Shown here: piece by piece, positions 38,701-50,984 of the stretch
How the letters are laid out: every line of letters starts with the position of its first letter
Numbering within the stretch: the first letter of the stretch is position 1
Assembly: GCA_003993805.1 (NCBI GenBank)
Contig: RSEF01000014.1
Location: forward strand, 6,881,890-6,945,889
Origin: Himantopus leucocephalus
Lineage: Eukaryota > Chordata > Aves > Charadriiformes > Recurvirostridae
Length of the DNA: 64,000 nucleotides
Reading direction: 5' to 3'
The notes under the pieces: model-generated
Seen by the model: only the letters and a program-made list of their open reading frames with translations
The model's database searches: none
What the model was told of the DNA's origin: nothing
Translations under genes and position numbers: made by a program

Positions 38701-41700
38701 GTAACACAGAGACGGTGCATATCTTCAAACTTGAGACTGTGAAAGAAAAGTAGGTTTCAGAGGTGCCTTAGATTTTTCAAGGAAAAGGCTTTACAATCGA
38801 TTATACTCAACAGGATGAGTTCTCCAAAGTGTGGACAGACTTCTTTTGAACTCTTCTGTAAAGTGAAGGGCATAAGAAGTTATTTATGAAACGGCAACTG
38901 CAGCTGAGCTGCATACTGTTCTCCCAGTGAATAGAAAAGGTATTTCTGCTGAAGAGAAATTGGCCGTCATTGGTACAGGAATGCGGAGCAGTTAACATTT
39001 TCAGTTACATATGCGTGTCACCTCTTCTGACGTCCATATGGGAAGAGCTATCTTAGCAGCACCTTCCAGCTGCCTATAGGGCTCTGAAAGGCACCAGGTT
39101 ATAAAATGTTCCTATTTATGATTAGAGAGGACAGTCTCACTTACATTTCTGTGGAAGTTGTTGGAAACAATGATTTGCTTAGTGATAAACAAGTGGATAA
39201 AATCTTGAAGTGTAGCACTTTCCAGTAGGTCTTGCTCTTGTATAACTAACCTTATGAAATGCAGTTTTATAAGCAGAAGTATCAGTTTACAATCAAACAT
39301 GCTTAAATAACAGGCTGAGGGTATTGTAGGGCACATTGTGCCCTGTAGGTGGAGGGTGTCAGAGTTCTCAAGGATGTTAGTTATTTCTGAAGAGAAACAA
39401 ATGGCTGCTTAATATCTTTAAAAATAAAAAGATGTTTCAAAGTGTTTACACACCTTTCTCTAATGCGAAGGCAAAGTCCGTCACTTTTTTCTTCTGACTT
39501 GTAGACCTCAGGAAGAGCCTACAACCTGGACAGGTTACTTTGGAAAAGTGCTGATGGCCTCAACAAGCTATCTGCCCTCTCAAGTAACAGAAATGTTCAA
39601 CCAGGGTAGAGCCTTTGCTACAGTCCGCCTGCCGTTCTGTGGGCACAAAAACATCTGTGCACTTGCCACGTGAGTAGAGAAACTGAGCCCGCATTCACCA
39701 CCCCGCTGGGTTGCCGTGTCGGGCTGTGAAGAGGCTGACACTGTAGAACACAACCTCGTCTACAGCAGAGTTGATAGTACACAGAGCAATGGGTCACCTC
39801 TAACCAGTTCAAAGCCTTTTCTTGTTTACGAGCAATGTGTTAGAGTGAACACCTCAGAGTCCTGTGAGGGGAGGAGGGAAAGGCGTAATATTTTGATGAG
39901 AATAGACTATTTCTAAGTGTTGTTTAAAGATGTCTTTTAATTTTGAAAGAATAATGTTACGAACAGACCCATGGGCTTATGGCGCTTGCTTCCATTAGTG
40001 CTAGGGGGAGTGGTGCTCTATGTTAGTGAATCGCAAAATTAGGCAATGCAGACTAACCATTAAAGAAGTCTCTGAAAGCAAGTTCATGTTATTTTTGTCT
40101 CTAAAACAGCATAGCATTCATTAAAGTTAATTTTGAGGACTAAATCTAGTCTTTATTCTGTCTTCACCAAAGGCAGGTCCCCTTTGGCACAGCTACCAAA
40201 GCAATAAGCTGAGCAGTAGTAAACTTATTTTGTGAGGGGTTTCTAGTTTTTATGCTAAACTGACTTCATGTCTGTACTCACTCCTGATCTCAAAGCACTC
40301 TTTAAGCAATAATTAAGCCTCGTAATATTTCTGAAATGAGTAAACACTTCCCGTCAGAATATTTGTCTCTGGAGTTGTGCAAAGCTTGATAACAGGATGG
40401 TAACTGCTTAATCTGTTTTATTGGGTCATACATAAGTTGGTTGATTCCTGTGGCATCCCATTAGCCCCAAAATGTGGTTACGCCTTACATTTTTACGCAC
40501 AGTTCTTTCCTAGGTGCTCTGTCTAACAATGTTCCCTGTCTAGAAGCGAGAGTGTGGAAAATAATGGCTTAAAATCATGGGAGGGGAGGAGAGCGTGCTT
40601 TCTTAAGTTCTTATTAATCTGTTGCTTTCCTCTAAACCTTTCTAGGATCCAGAAGATCCCTCGTTTATTGGTGGGAGCTGCTGATGGGTATCTCTACATG
40701 TACAACCTAGACCCCCAAGAAGGAGGAGAGTGCACACTAATGAAGCAGCACAAGTAAGTCCACGTTGGCTGAGGACTGCTGTATTTTATTTCTTCACAAA
40801 ATCCAGTTTGTTCATAGACTTTTGCAGAACAGAACTAAGTTTGACTTAGAACAGCTCATTTCTTTAAACTAATTGTTTTCCAGACCTCTGACGTGAATGA
40901 GTAACTTCAGAATCCCCCTGCGCCTGCCTTCCTAGTATCTACTACACTAAGCACCGCTTTACCAGCAGAAACTTAACACTGTCCAATTGCAGTGAAGGAT
41001 CAATCGCTGTTAGCTGAATGATCCTGTTTCCTCTTACTTGGCAGTTTGAGTTGAGTTACTTAAACAAGAATTTGAAACGTCTGACACCATCCTCTTCATC
41101 AATAAATGAAGCGGTTACAAACATGAGAGAGATGTTACTCTGACTTCACAGAGGGGAATCTGGCCTGTGAAATTATCAGTATTCTCTCTCTGCCGGTGTC
41201 TTTATTAAAATTCCTTGCATATAGGCCAGCCACCTAATGTTCTGCAGCAGTACTGTAGAAATCTTAAGGAAAATATGACAAGGCATTGTTATTTTTTAAT
41301 AAGGTTTGGCAGGAAAAGCTAGGGTAACATAGTTGGGTTACTTAAATGATTAGTCATAGAATTAAAGCCAGTAACTCACAGTGTTAATTCAGGTTTGCAG
41401 CTTTGGTCAACCTATAATACTGGTCAAAAAAATCATACATGTATCTGAATGTTTTAAGGTGTGATCTCTGGTTTCACTTGTAGATGAAGTGAAGTCTCAT
41501 AGAGGGAAGCTTTTATCAAGTTAATCTCTGAAATGCTCTAATACCCTCACTAGAGGCTTTTCTAGCATATGTATATGAAGCAACCACTTCTGTTGTGGAC
41601 AGAGCTCAAGAGACAGTTTGTAATATTGCTGATTGGAATGGTTATTACTTTTTTAATTGCGCGCTCTTGTTTTGAGTCTTTCTTTCCTAGCATCAGCTAC

Positions 41701-42992
41701 TGATGCCATGTCAGAGACAAGTACGTCGCTGATGTGTCTTCAGTGTTAAATATTCCTCTGGAATGGAGGGACCAAGTTCCTCCTGTTGCATGTGAATATG
41801 TATTATTCTTGCACATCTAATGAGATAGAGATGTAGCTGTCACCTAAAGCTGTTTTATGCCCAGGTGGATCACCTCTCCAGCTAACCTCTCTCTGCTTGG
41901 TAGGCTCGATGGCAGTATGGAGCCAGCCAACGAAATTCTAGAGTCTGCATCCCATGACCGGCCGTTGGTAGCGCAGACATACAGTGCCGCTGTAACTAAA
42001 GGTACATATGTGCCTTCCTCACCCACAAGGCATGGTAAGGAGAAGGCAGGAAATGGGGCAGAGAGCACCTCTGCGTATTGCTTCGTTCTAGATGGCTGCC
42101 TGAGCTCGTCTACTTCAACATCGAGCTTTTCGTAACTGCGGGGGTGATGTGGAGCATTGGTGCGCAGTAGGAAAAGAGCACTTGTGTTGTACACTAGCTT
42201 CCTCTAGATGGATCACTGATCTTTGCTGCTTTCAGGGTAGAACTCTCTTTCGAATTGTGGTTGATTACTGTAGTGATAGTTGCAGTACTTGCCAAATGGT
42301 TCTTGAGATGCCCTAACACAACTATTTCATACAGGAGTTCTGCACCCAGACCTTGTGCAAAGCATCTGAATTATAACCCTCCCCCCTTTGGATTTTGGTT
42401 GGGTTTTTTTTTTTTTAGCAAGGTTGATAAGTGCTTCTGTTGTTCCTTTATGGGAACAGTGACCTTTTAGCCTGATTTGCTGCTCTGTTAAAGTGAGAGG
42501 ATGAGAATTTGGTTAATGCTGCAGCTCTCTGAGTGGAGCTTTTACCATCTTTGTATGGCACTCAGGTGCTGCTTCAACTGCAGAGGAAGGACAGTGTGCA
42601 TGTATAGCATTACTGCAGTTGCAGCTGTAATGCATGGGTGGAGATTATGGAAAACATCAATCTGCCCAAAGCACCAGTGTACATTGCGCACACAGAGTAG
42701 TTGAAGTTTGATCATAAACTGCTCTTGGCTTGGAGAATCATCGTCATGATGAAGGCAAACATAGGGCAGCAATGGAACTGTTGCAAGTAACATCTGGTAC
42801 TTCAGCTCTAATCATTCACTTTGGGTCCAACCTTAGTTTGTGCTGCTGATCCCCCAGCTACTTGTTCTTTTCTCTGCAGCCTATACGGATGACCTGGGTG
42901 CCGTGGGTGGAGCTTGCCTGGAAGATGAAACCAACTCGCTTAGATTGGACGAAGACAGTGAGCATCCCCCCATGATCCTTCGGACAGACTAA
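20473..42992 (+). CDS. WIPI2: WIPI2, WD-repeat protein interacting with phosphoinositides 2 (complete, 12 coding exons)
   Basis: Coding exons are 20473-20546, 29407-29489, 34120-34289, 35538-35634, 36230-36327, 36777-36869, 37671-37741, 38642-38749, 39505-39669, 40646-40753, 41904-42034 and 42880-42992. They total 1311 nt and encode 436 aa plus TAA; all introns are GT-AG and in phase. The protein is almost identical to my recollection of mammalian WIPI2 and ends HPPMILRTD. It is a seven-bladed PROPPIN beta-propeller that binds PI3P and PI(3,5)P2 on forming autophagosomes and recruits ATG16L1. The lipid-binding FRRG motif is at residues 223-226, and R108 (KLNRQR), the ATG16L1-contact residue in human WIPI2b, is kept. 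The start ATG is in the CpG island with GCC at -3 to -1. The exon 11 donor at 42034 gives the short C-terminal form. The human long-form LGKGQDANLE segment has no visible counterpart in the intron. Confidence 0.97.
20547..29406 (+). other. WIPI2: WIPI2 intron 1 (about 8.9 kb)
   Basis: This long AT-rich intron follows the 74-nt first coding exon. I see A-rich tracts (about 24737-24780 and 27057-27080) and one possible MIR-like stretch near 24280-24340, but no supported exon. Base composition changes sharply from the CpG island to AT-rich sequence at about 21.0 kb. Confidence 0.85.
29490..34119 (+). other. WIPI2: WIPI2 intron 2 (about 4.6 kb)
   Basis: This AT-rich intron contains A/C-rich low-complexity tracts (about 33525-33570 and 33717-33765) and possible MIR/L2-like remnants near 31320-31450. 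No coding exon is supported. The open frames seen here, for example near 31751-32146, lack recognisable similarity. Confidence 0.8.
31320..31450 (+). mobile_element. MIR/L2-like remnant (tentative)
   Basis: The sequence CCCCCTGTAAAAATAAGTAT followed by GGAGGGTGCTTTAAGGCTTAATGAATGC resembles the diverged MIR 3' half (CATCTGTAAAATGGGTATAATA...). Confidence is low and needs a profile search. Confidence 0.3.
34516..34590 (+). mobile_element. CR1 LINE 3'-terminal fragment
   Basis: The segment has the CR1 3' end signature GAGGTTGGACTAGAGACCTC adjusted to GAGCAGGAGGTTGGACTAG, then CTGAGGTCCCTTCCAG, and ends with CATCCTATGATCC, which resembles the ATTCTATGAT terminal repeat. It is a short insertion in WIPI2 intron 3. 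Confidence 0.85.
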
Positions 42993-44225
42993 ACTTTGAC
43001 CTGTGAACTCACTCCTGAAGCAGAGAACACTGGCTTGATGTTTCTTGAGGAATCTCGTGTTATGCTGCTATGAACTTTGACATGAGTTGGGAGAGAGGAT
43101 GACAGACTCTTACAGTTTTAAGTCGTAGCTGTAGTTCTAATTCTATACAATTGGAAAAATATATGGTTTTCAATTCAGTGGCTTTTAATCTTGCTTATCT
43201 ATTTTAGCTGTGTTTATTTTTTTGTTGCCAAAACCTGCTGTTTGTGCAGCCCTCGGAGCCTACTAGCTTTGCATGCGTTCATGTGCCAAGCAAGCATAGG
43301 AGGGGGAGAGAGAGAAGCCACTTTATAACAAACTCAAGTTTGTATTTTTTTTATATATGTATATAATATTTAGCTTATATAAGAAAGGAGTAAAGAAGTG
43401 GTTCTGGAAGCTGAGACTAGTTCTGCACTGACAAAGGTCCAAATGGTTTCCTGTGCATGGGCTTGCAGGCATACCTAGTGACTGACATGCAACCTTTCAA
43501 ATGCAATGGCCTGTCTTTTTGGGTTCTCCCTCCCCTTTCCTGGACCATTTTGTTAATTAAAATTCCTTCTGAATGTTGTGTATTTGTGGGACTGTTCTGT
43601 TTGTTGGGATGGAAAACTGGAAGTGTTTCCCTGCATAAGGATATAGAATACAGAAAGTGCCTTTACAGGGAAGAAAAGAAATTGCTGCAGGAAGAAAGCT
43701 AGAATGAAGGAGGAATTGCTAGAGACTCTTGTTTGTACACCATTAGGACTTGGGTGTCTATGGCCCATAGTGGCTGAGAAGCTTGTGGGGTTTTTTAGAG
43801 AAGACTTGGAATGCACTTTCTTTCTCTCCTGTAGATTGTCTTATTTCCTTGGCAGAGTAGCAATAACCTCTTTTTATACTTAAAATTATCCAAAGCAAGG
43901 ATTCTGTCAGGCTGGATGGAAGTTGCAGTGGAGTATGGCAGCCCCACTCTTTAAACAGCCTTGAGGTTTTCAGCTGGAAGGCAGAGCTCCCAATTCTTGC
44001 TTCTCTTCAGTCTGGGGCTTGCTCTACTACTCTGGTAGTGAAGGTTCATGATTTTTTGAGATACTGATGTAAATATAAATGATTTTGAAAGATTAATTTT
44101 CTTCTGGGTTCTTTTCTGATAGATGTTGGGATTTTTTTAACTCTTTTTTTTTTTATTTTCTCTTTCATCAGAGTACCTCTTGTGATACACACTCCAAGGA
44201 CTGGTTGTCTCTTTGGCAGTTTTGG

Positions 44226-44231
44226 AATAAA
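44226..44231 (+). terminator. WIPI2: Candidate WIPI2 poly(A) signal AATAAA
   Basis: A canonical hexamer lies in TTTGGAATAAATCCTAAAC, about 1.23 kb after the stop codon. Confidence 0.45.
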
Positions 44232-47200
44232 TCCTAAACTGCCCTGACCCTGGCTAGGGCTTTCCAAGGCTGCGCAGTGCTGCAGACTATTTTTAGGGTT
44301 GTAATGTGCCTTCTCTTAAGTCTTGGATAACAGTTAGTGAGCAAGTGATTAGCAAAGTACTTGGTGAGTGTTACTTTCCTTTGCCAAAATAAGCCTGCTT
44401 TGCCTTTTGTGTAGCAATGTGGGTTGCTTCCTTTCCCTCTACCAACTGCTTGCAAAGAAATAGAAATAAAAACAGACAAGGAAAATGCGGATCTTAAGAG
44501 GAGGACAGAAGCTGAGTACTCCAACTATGTGTGAGTTCCCTACCACAACTAGACAGTGATGTGCTTTTAGGATTCGGGACTGTGAACAAGTCTTCTCTCA
44601 AGCAATAGCGGGCAGTGTTCTTTATCCCCAGAGCCCTGTGTGGGCAGGTGGGCTTCCCCTTCTTTAAAAGCGCAGAAGATGGTGGTAGCCCTTGCCCAGA
44701 GAGCTGCCTGTATCAGTGAGGCTACTGTTAGTCTGTGTATGTGGAAGATGTTCTTACACGAGCACGTGTGGGAGAGAAGGGGTCAGGTTTGTTTATTCAT
44801 TGAAAACCCTTGACTGTTGTGAGTAGTTGGCTGGAGTGGCTTGTGGTGTCATCTCCAGAACCCAGCACATTCAAAGCAAACCACTGAGCTGTGCAGAGAT
44901 ATCGCTTAGTCTCTTGACTTTAAGCTCTGGCTGACAACTAAATTCTGTGGTCTGGAATTTTTTTTTTTATTGCAAGTGCTATCAGCTTTGCTGTGGAGCT
45001 CATGACTACAGAGTAAAATACAAGTCTTGAAGTGTATATATAAGCTCAGTGAGCTTTGCTGGCAAACTGGAGCCCAGGAGCTGTCAGATGTCTGCTCATT
45101 CCAGACTAAAGCTGGTAACATTCCTGATAACATACTTGGAGGCTTGGCGTAGGCTCCACAAGTAGAGTTAGTGGTAAACACACATGAGCAACACAGGTCT
45201 GCTCAGCACACAAGTTTTACAACTCTTTAAGTGTAACAAAGGCCATCTTACATAGTAAGATATACCCCTTCATGTAATTACTAACTCTTACTGCTAAAAA
45301 TTGAGAACACTTATTGTACTGATTTTACCCTTTCTTAACTCTTACACCGTATCTTCCACAGGTGAGTTGGAGATCCCGTATTCGCTGTATTTGTCTTCTG
45401 TACGCTGTAGTACGCGCCTGCTCCCGAGCCATGCGCTGACTGTTGAATTGCTATGCCTTGCTTGGGTCACTCTTGAGTAGAAGCTGGAAGCCAGTTAAAG
45501 TATCTATCTCTTTGTTGTTGTGGTAACTGGGAAAATCTTTTTAGAGAGCAAAAGTATGAGTATTCTGGGGTTAGTGACCAGCATGGAGCTGGTAGGGTGG
45601 AGCAGGTGGTTTTCGGTCCCCACTGACAGTATATTTAAGAGTGGTGACAGTTTGTCTTAAGTTCATTGCATGAGGTTATAAACTTCCTCAGATAAAACAT
45701 GACTAATATTTCCCTCTGATGGCCTGAGGCCCTCAGTAACCACCCTGTTGTGGTACGCTACCAAAGTTAGAAGCCTTTCAGGTTGGGGTTTCATCCTAAT
45801 GACACAAAGATATTTTTTTTTTTTTCCTTAAATATACCAGAAATGCTGTTTGCAGCTGCATCTTCACCTGGGTACGGAGCATACGGTCACACTGTTACGC
45901 TCTGTGTATCAGGTGGTGTCTAAAAGTTTCTATTCTGATGGTCTAACAGCCCTGGATTCCCCAGGGTGAGCCAGGGAGGCTCTAGCCCTGTGCTGTGGCC
46001 GTGGGCTTGTGGTCATACGATACGGGAACACCTATACAGCCCCTCTCGTTTTAGACTGACCTTCCTTGGAAGGACAGTGTTTGTTCTGTGACAGTGCGTC
46101 TCTCTCTAGATACGGACTGCACTTGATAGCTTTTTTAACTCAGTAGAGGGTAGGGGGCAGAGATAGGCAACTGAAACAACCAAAGCTGGGGAGGGGGGAA
46201 CACCTATAAACTTGGAATCCTAAACTCAGGTCTTAGATTGCAGTGGGATATGTTCCCAGTGAGTACCGTGGGGAAGGAGCCATTTCTCTTGATGTGCAAA
46301 TAAGTAGCGAGTGTACATACCCTGCTGCTGTCTCGACATCTGTCTGTTTACCCTGTTTTGTATTTCAAGTTCTGAGGCAGAAAGCTTTTATCTGCTCCGG
46401 ACTCTTCTTATATCACTGTTTCTGAAATAGAAGTGATAGATATAAATCTAGCAGTTAAAAGGCTGGGCCTGGCAGAGGAGGAGGAGGAGGAAGTAAAAAG
46501 CAAAAAGCAGTTAGTAAAAGCTCTTTTCTTCTGAGGCCCTGTTCAGCAAGACATTGTGCGAGTGCTCCCTCTGGGCTCGGCTGCGTGCGTGTCCCTTGCT
46601 GCTTCAGGCCCTACACAAGCGAGTTTCTCGGGCCTGTTTCTGCAGAGGGTGGGGGTAGAAGGGGTGACTTTTCAAGTCTGCCTGAATTCAAATAAATATC
46701 TGAGAAGGCTCTTAATACAGTGACAGGTTTCTCCACAGAGGAAACGTGCGTCTGACCTATGCGTAATAGTAAAAAGGGAGGAATGCGCTGAAGAGCCACC
46801 AGCTCGGTGAGTGGGTCAGCGTAGAGCCCCGAGAAGCTGATCAGCAGAGCGCTCGGTGTTACATCCCATGCTGTGCTTTCTTGGCTCTAATAATGGCATT
46901 AGCACCAAAGCAACATGCAGTAAGACGGTAGAATTTCTTTCCTTGTAGGTAGCTGAGCTATTCAGTATACCACTTGTGTGCGCAGATGCTCCGCTGCTGT
47001 TTGCAGAGCGAAGGGAGTCTTTGTCCAAAGCATTGGTGGGGATTAATCACTGCAGAGATTTGGAAAGTTTCATTTTGTGCTCCAGCTGTCCTGGCTAACA
47101 GTCGCCTTGGTTTAACCTGTTAACATCTGAGAGCAAGGCAGAGTGTCTTCTCCACACGTGCAGAGCGGGCCTTCATTTTTTTTTCTGGAATCTGCGCTGC

Positions 47201-47790
47201 ACCGTGAAAGGTTTGCAATGAAGAAAGCATGGCTCTGACTGTAAATAAGATTCCAGTTGCACAACCAAAGGAATTCAGCAAATTCCTATTTTTCTAACCA
47301 TAACATGCCTTCACTTTAACACGCTTCAAATTGGCGAATCTCATCTTACACTGCCTTGAAAATAACCAGACAAGAAGTTTTTATTCTGGCTTGCGAATAG
47401 CTACGGTTGTGCTCGTTACAGATGTCCCAGTGCTGCGGCTTTGACCGTGCGGCTGCAGCCATCTGTACGCTGACTGCCCCTGCGCTGCCTTGCATGTGTC
47501 CGACTCGTTTCTCAGGAGTGGGGAAGTTGTTCCCGAACCTGTAGCTCTGGGTTTCTGTGGGGTGTCGACTCAACCCTTTGTCTACCTGGATCTATTTGCT
47601 CTTGCATTTGCTTCCTCTCCTGGAAAAAAAAAAAACCCAACCCTGCATCCTGCAGTGCTCACTTACTCTGTTCGATAGCTGTGTTGATAAGTGGAGGAAA
47701 AAAAAAAATCTGTCTAACATTCCACCTCACCAAGTGTCTGGCTCTCGCTGCTAGCCCATTGCTCTTTGTAATTTTATAACTGCCTAAGAA

Positions 47791-47796
47791 ATTAAA
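47791..47796 (+). terminator. WIPI2: Candidate distal WIPI2 poly(A) signal ATTAAA
   Basis: ATTAAA is followed within 10-40 nt by a GT-rich element (TGTGTTGTGATAAGTATTCTG and on), a strong downstream-element context. It lies about 4.8 kb after the stop codon and close to the 3' edge of the AT-rich block. Confidence 0.4.
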
Positions 47797-47829
47797 TCTG
47801 TGTTGTGATAAGTATTCTGTGTCTTCTTC

Positions 47830-49840
47830 CTTTTGTTTGCTGCTTGGAGATGGGGCTGGATAAGATCAGGGTGATGCTACGTGTGTTCTGTGCTCTGTGG
47901 GCCAAACCAGACCGCCAGCAGCAATAAGCCCTCGGTCGTAGCTGTGCTTTGTAGCCGCTCTCGAACGACAACTGTCAGCTCGTGTTTTGCAGGGACTGGG
48001 AAAGGACAAGCTGAGCTTCTCCTGGCACATCTTGCTTGCAAATGTAATTTTCCCTCTTGTTCCTCCTTAAAGCTCTTCCCGAGGGACTTGCGCTCATGCG
48101 TTTTGCTCCTGCTCCTCAGGTGAGTTTAGATAACTTCCTTTATTCTTTCTTTTATGGATTGCATCTGAAGCAGTGCTCTCAGTCACGCACCCCTCTCGCT
48201 GTGCTGTCACTCCAAGCTTGTTGCTTCTCACCTTCGAGCCCAGGAGGAAGATCTGGAGCGAGCCCATGCGGATGGGTGAGGAGGCATCCCCTGCTTCTGT
48301 ATGTACCCGTCCTTTTGCAAAGCTGTGATAAACACTGATCAGGGTGGGCAAAAGAGGAGAAAAAGCCTTTCTGCTCTTGCCTAGCGATGGTGGAGCGTGT
48401 GATGATGAGACTCTCCTTGTTTCTCCTGCCTGACTGTCTCATAGTGAGGCCTCAGCTGTGAAGCTGCAGACGTCTCCTCTCCTGATCTAGCTCTGGAGGG
48501 CAATGCGGTCCTGTCGGTGCCGTTTGTGTGCCTCCCTTTGCTTCAGGCAAAACAGGTTGTGTTAGCGCAGATAAGTGTTTCTAAACTGTTCATTTGGCTG
48601 CTGGTGACTGTCTTCTGCCTGGAGCAAACCGAGGATCTGAGAGAAGCTGCTGCCACTTACTGAATTCACCAGCAACTTCCAGTCGCAGGGGTGATGCCAA
48701 GTGCTCTCTCCCTTGTGCCCCCGATGGATGTTGTCATCCAGACACACTGATATGTCGGGACATCCGACTGCCCCTCTGCTCCCGCCCTAGGAGAGCGAAG
48801 CAGAATATTCCCCAGTAAGTATGGGTCAAACCCAGCCCTGGACTAGGCAGCCGCAGCTGCATTCCCATCGCCAGTCTCGTGTGTGTCTGCTGTCACTGAG
48901 TCTGGCCCGTTAAACCTGAATTCCCAGAGAAGGGACTGAGAAAGCTCATGTCCGATTATTTATCTTATTACAGGGGTAGACACGGACTCAAGCCTGTGTT
49001 CCTCCCCGGCATGTTTTCTCTTGGTAGTGAGTAAGCTTTTGGGTTTTGCCGTGCTCAGGCAGAGACCTTTAGCTACACAGCACTCGAGTCTGAGATGAAA
49101 TAACTTGGAGCACGAGCACAATTCTGGTGTAAACAGCCCAACCTCCTTGGATGCAGCACCGCCGTTTTCCGGAGCAAGCGGGTGGAAAGCAGCCGCTGGG
49201 GCAGCGGCAGGCAGAGGTGAGTGCCATCCGTGCTCTCATCCTGCCCCTGTCATGCCGTGGCACCCGCTCCTGCCTGAATACTCGCCCGTTCCCGAGCACG
49301 CACCTCTCGTGTACCACATCTAACCTGACCCCGCACAGGGCTTGGCAAAGGTTTCGGATGTGGTTCCCGCAGGGCCTTCTTCAGCTAATTAATGGTGTGA
49401 TGTGAGCTAATGAGGGCTTTCTGCCCAAGCTCCCGGAGCTGAGGAAATCTGATACCTGCTCTTCTAGCACCTTGTTATTTATTTTATTGATTAAAAAAAA
49501 CCCCATGAGTTTTATTGAGTTACGGGTTGTAATGAAGGATTTGGAGATCAGTGAGTCCATAAAATAGGCTAGAGCATTTTTATGGTATTTTGATATTCTG
49601 GATACTATTTTGCAGGGGTATAAGGAAGGCCCTGGGAGAGGGAGGTTTGTGTTTGCACAGGTCCAGGTTGGGGGCTGTGCTGGGGAGCACCGATGCACAC
49701 AGGGCGACGGCCCCACCTCGTCCACATGCGGTGGGTACAGACGGTCACCTTTGGGTGGCGGGTACCTGCTCAGCACCTCTCGCTGAATGCCATCTCCCCT
49801 CCTAACCGCTCGGGCCTTGCAAAACCACTCCTGGCCCTCC
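47830..49840. other. Intergenic DNA, no supported gene
   Basis: This is mixed-composition sequence between the WIPI2 3' region and the orphan CpG patch. Short open frames exist on both strands, but none resembles a known protein or shows a convincing exon chain. Confidence 0.6.
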
Positions 49841-49849
49841 ACCGCCCGG

Positions 49850-50045
49850 TTCCTCGGCAGCTCCAGACCGGGGCTGACACTTCACCTGTGCGGAGCCGCC
49901 CGATCGAGGCCGCAGCGGCAGCCTGGGCTTCTCCGTGGCGAAGGCGAGGGTCGGGGGGGGGCGAGGGGGCCGCGCTCTGCCGCCGCGCAGCCGCTAGATG
50001 GTGGTGCGGGACCCGCAGCCGCGGAGCGTCCCGGAGCCTTCCCCG
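49850..50045. promoter_or_regulatory. Orphan CpG-rich patch
   Basis: This short block is dense in CpG (GCGGAGCCGCCCGATCGAGG, CCGCCGCGCAGCCGC, CCGCAGCCGCGGAGCG). It lies far from the WIPI2 and SLC29A4 start codons and runs into the minisatellite that follows. It could be a minor or alternative promoter, or only a by-product of repeat composition. No exon can be assigned. Confidence 0.4.
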
Positions 50046-50310
50046 GCAGCATCCCGGCCTTCTGCCCCCGGAGCATCCCTGCTCCTTCCCCGGCAGCATC
50101 CCGGCCTTCTGCCCCCGGAGCATCCCTGCTCTTTCCTCCCTTTCCCTGGCAGCATCCCAGCCTTCTGCCCCCGGAGCATCCCTGCTTCTTCCCCACAGTA
50201 TCCCAGCCTTTTCTCCCCTCTTCCCCCCAACCTGGAGCACCCCTGCTCCTTCCCCGGCAGCATCCCTGCTGCTTCCCGTGGTCCCTCTCGGAGCATCCCT
50301 CTGCCTGCTC
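50036..50310. repeat. GC-rich minisatellite, unit about 47-56 bp
   Basis: The motif CCCCGGCAGCATCCCGGCCT followed by TCTGCCCCCGGAGCATCCCTGCTCCTT is repeated head to tail. There are two near-perfect 47-55 bp copies and then several degenerating ones (GGCAGCATCCCAGCC, CACAGTATCCCAGCC, GGCAGCATCCCTGCTGC). The repeats leave long open frames on both strands, which explains the large shadow ORFs here. Confidence 0.92.
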
Positions 50311-50984
50311 CTGCAGCAGAGCTCTGCAGCACCTTGAGTGCATGCTCGGGGCACCTTCTCTGTGCTGGTGCTCTGTGACTCAGAGCAGAACAAGACAGAA
50401 AAACACCGAAATGGTCTGTGTTTGCCCTCACCCGGCCACTGAGCCAAAGCTGCTCCGGGAGGCAGAGGAGCTCTTGGCTGCTGTGCGTGCCACAATCCTC
50501 CTGCGTGGGAAAGCTGCTGGCAGGCTGGAGAAGGAGCTTATCTGCAGCGGTGCCAGGCTGGGGGGATGGCGGCGGGGCCAGGCCGTGGCAGAGCAGCGGT
50601 GGGTTTAGCTGTGTCTGTAAGCCGGGGGGGGCGTTCTGCCTGACTGTACCACTACTCTGCCATGTTTTCCTGAGCAAATTGTATCGCAGCTTTTGAAACC
50701 GGACCCAAAAATCGAGTCCTGGCAGGAGCGGGGGCGAAGCTCCCCACAACCTCTGCTGTTGTCTGAAGTCTGGAGCAGGTCTGGTTTGTAGGGAAATACA
50801 AACCCTGGGCCGTGACCCCTCACTGTGCACCATAGGCGTACTGGGGTCTTTGCTCCGGCTGTCCCCTAGGGCCCCCCCCGGCCCTTCAGCGCCTCTCGCG
50901 TGCTCTGTATGGGCGACGAGCACGGCAAAATCGCAGAGAGCATCTCTCCTCACCCGAAAACAATTTTGAAAATGAAAGCAGGAA

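Larger units (their letters stand above)
42993..47800 (+). other. WIPI2: WIPI2 3' UTR with alternative poly(A) signals, and downstream DNA
   Basis: After the TAA at 42990-42992 there is AT-rich sequence without coding features. Canonical AATAAA hexamers occur at 44226-44231 and 44465-44470, and an ATTAAA at 43556-43561. A further ATTAAA at 47791-47796 is followed immediately by a GT-rich stretch (CTGTGTTGTGATAAG...CTGTGTCTTC), the usual arrangement of a cleavage site. The mRNA may therefore end near 44.25 kb, with a possible very long form ending near 47.82 kb. Which sites are used cannot be decided from sequence. Confidence 0.5.

Noticed and set aside
50036..50310. CRISPR-like regular repeats
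   Set aside because: The units are contiguous and diverging without unique spacers, in a vertebrate context. It is a minisatellite.
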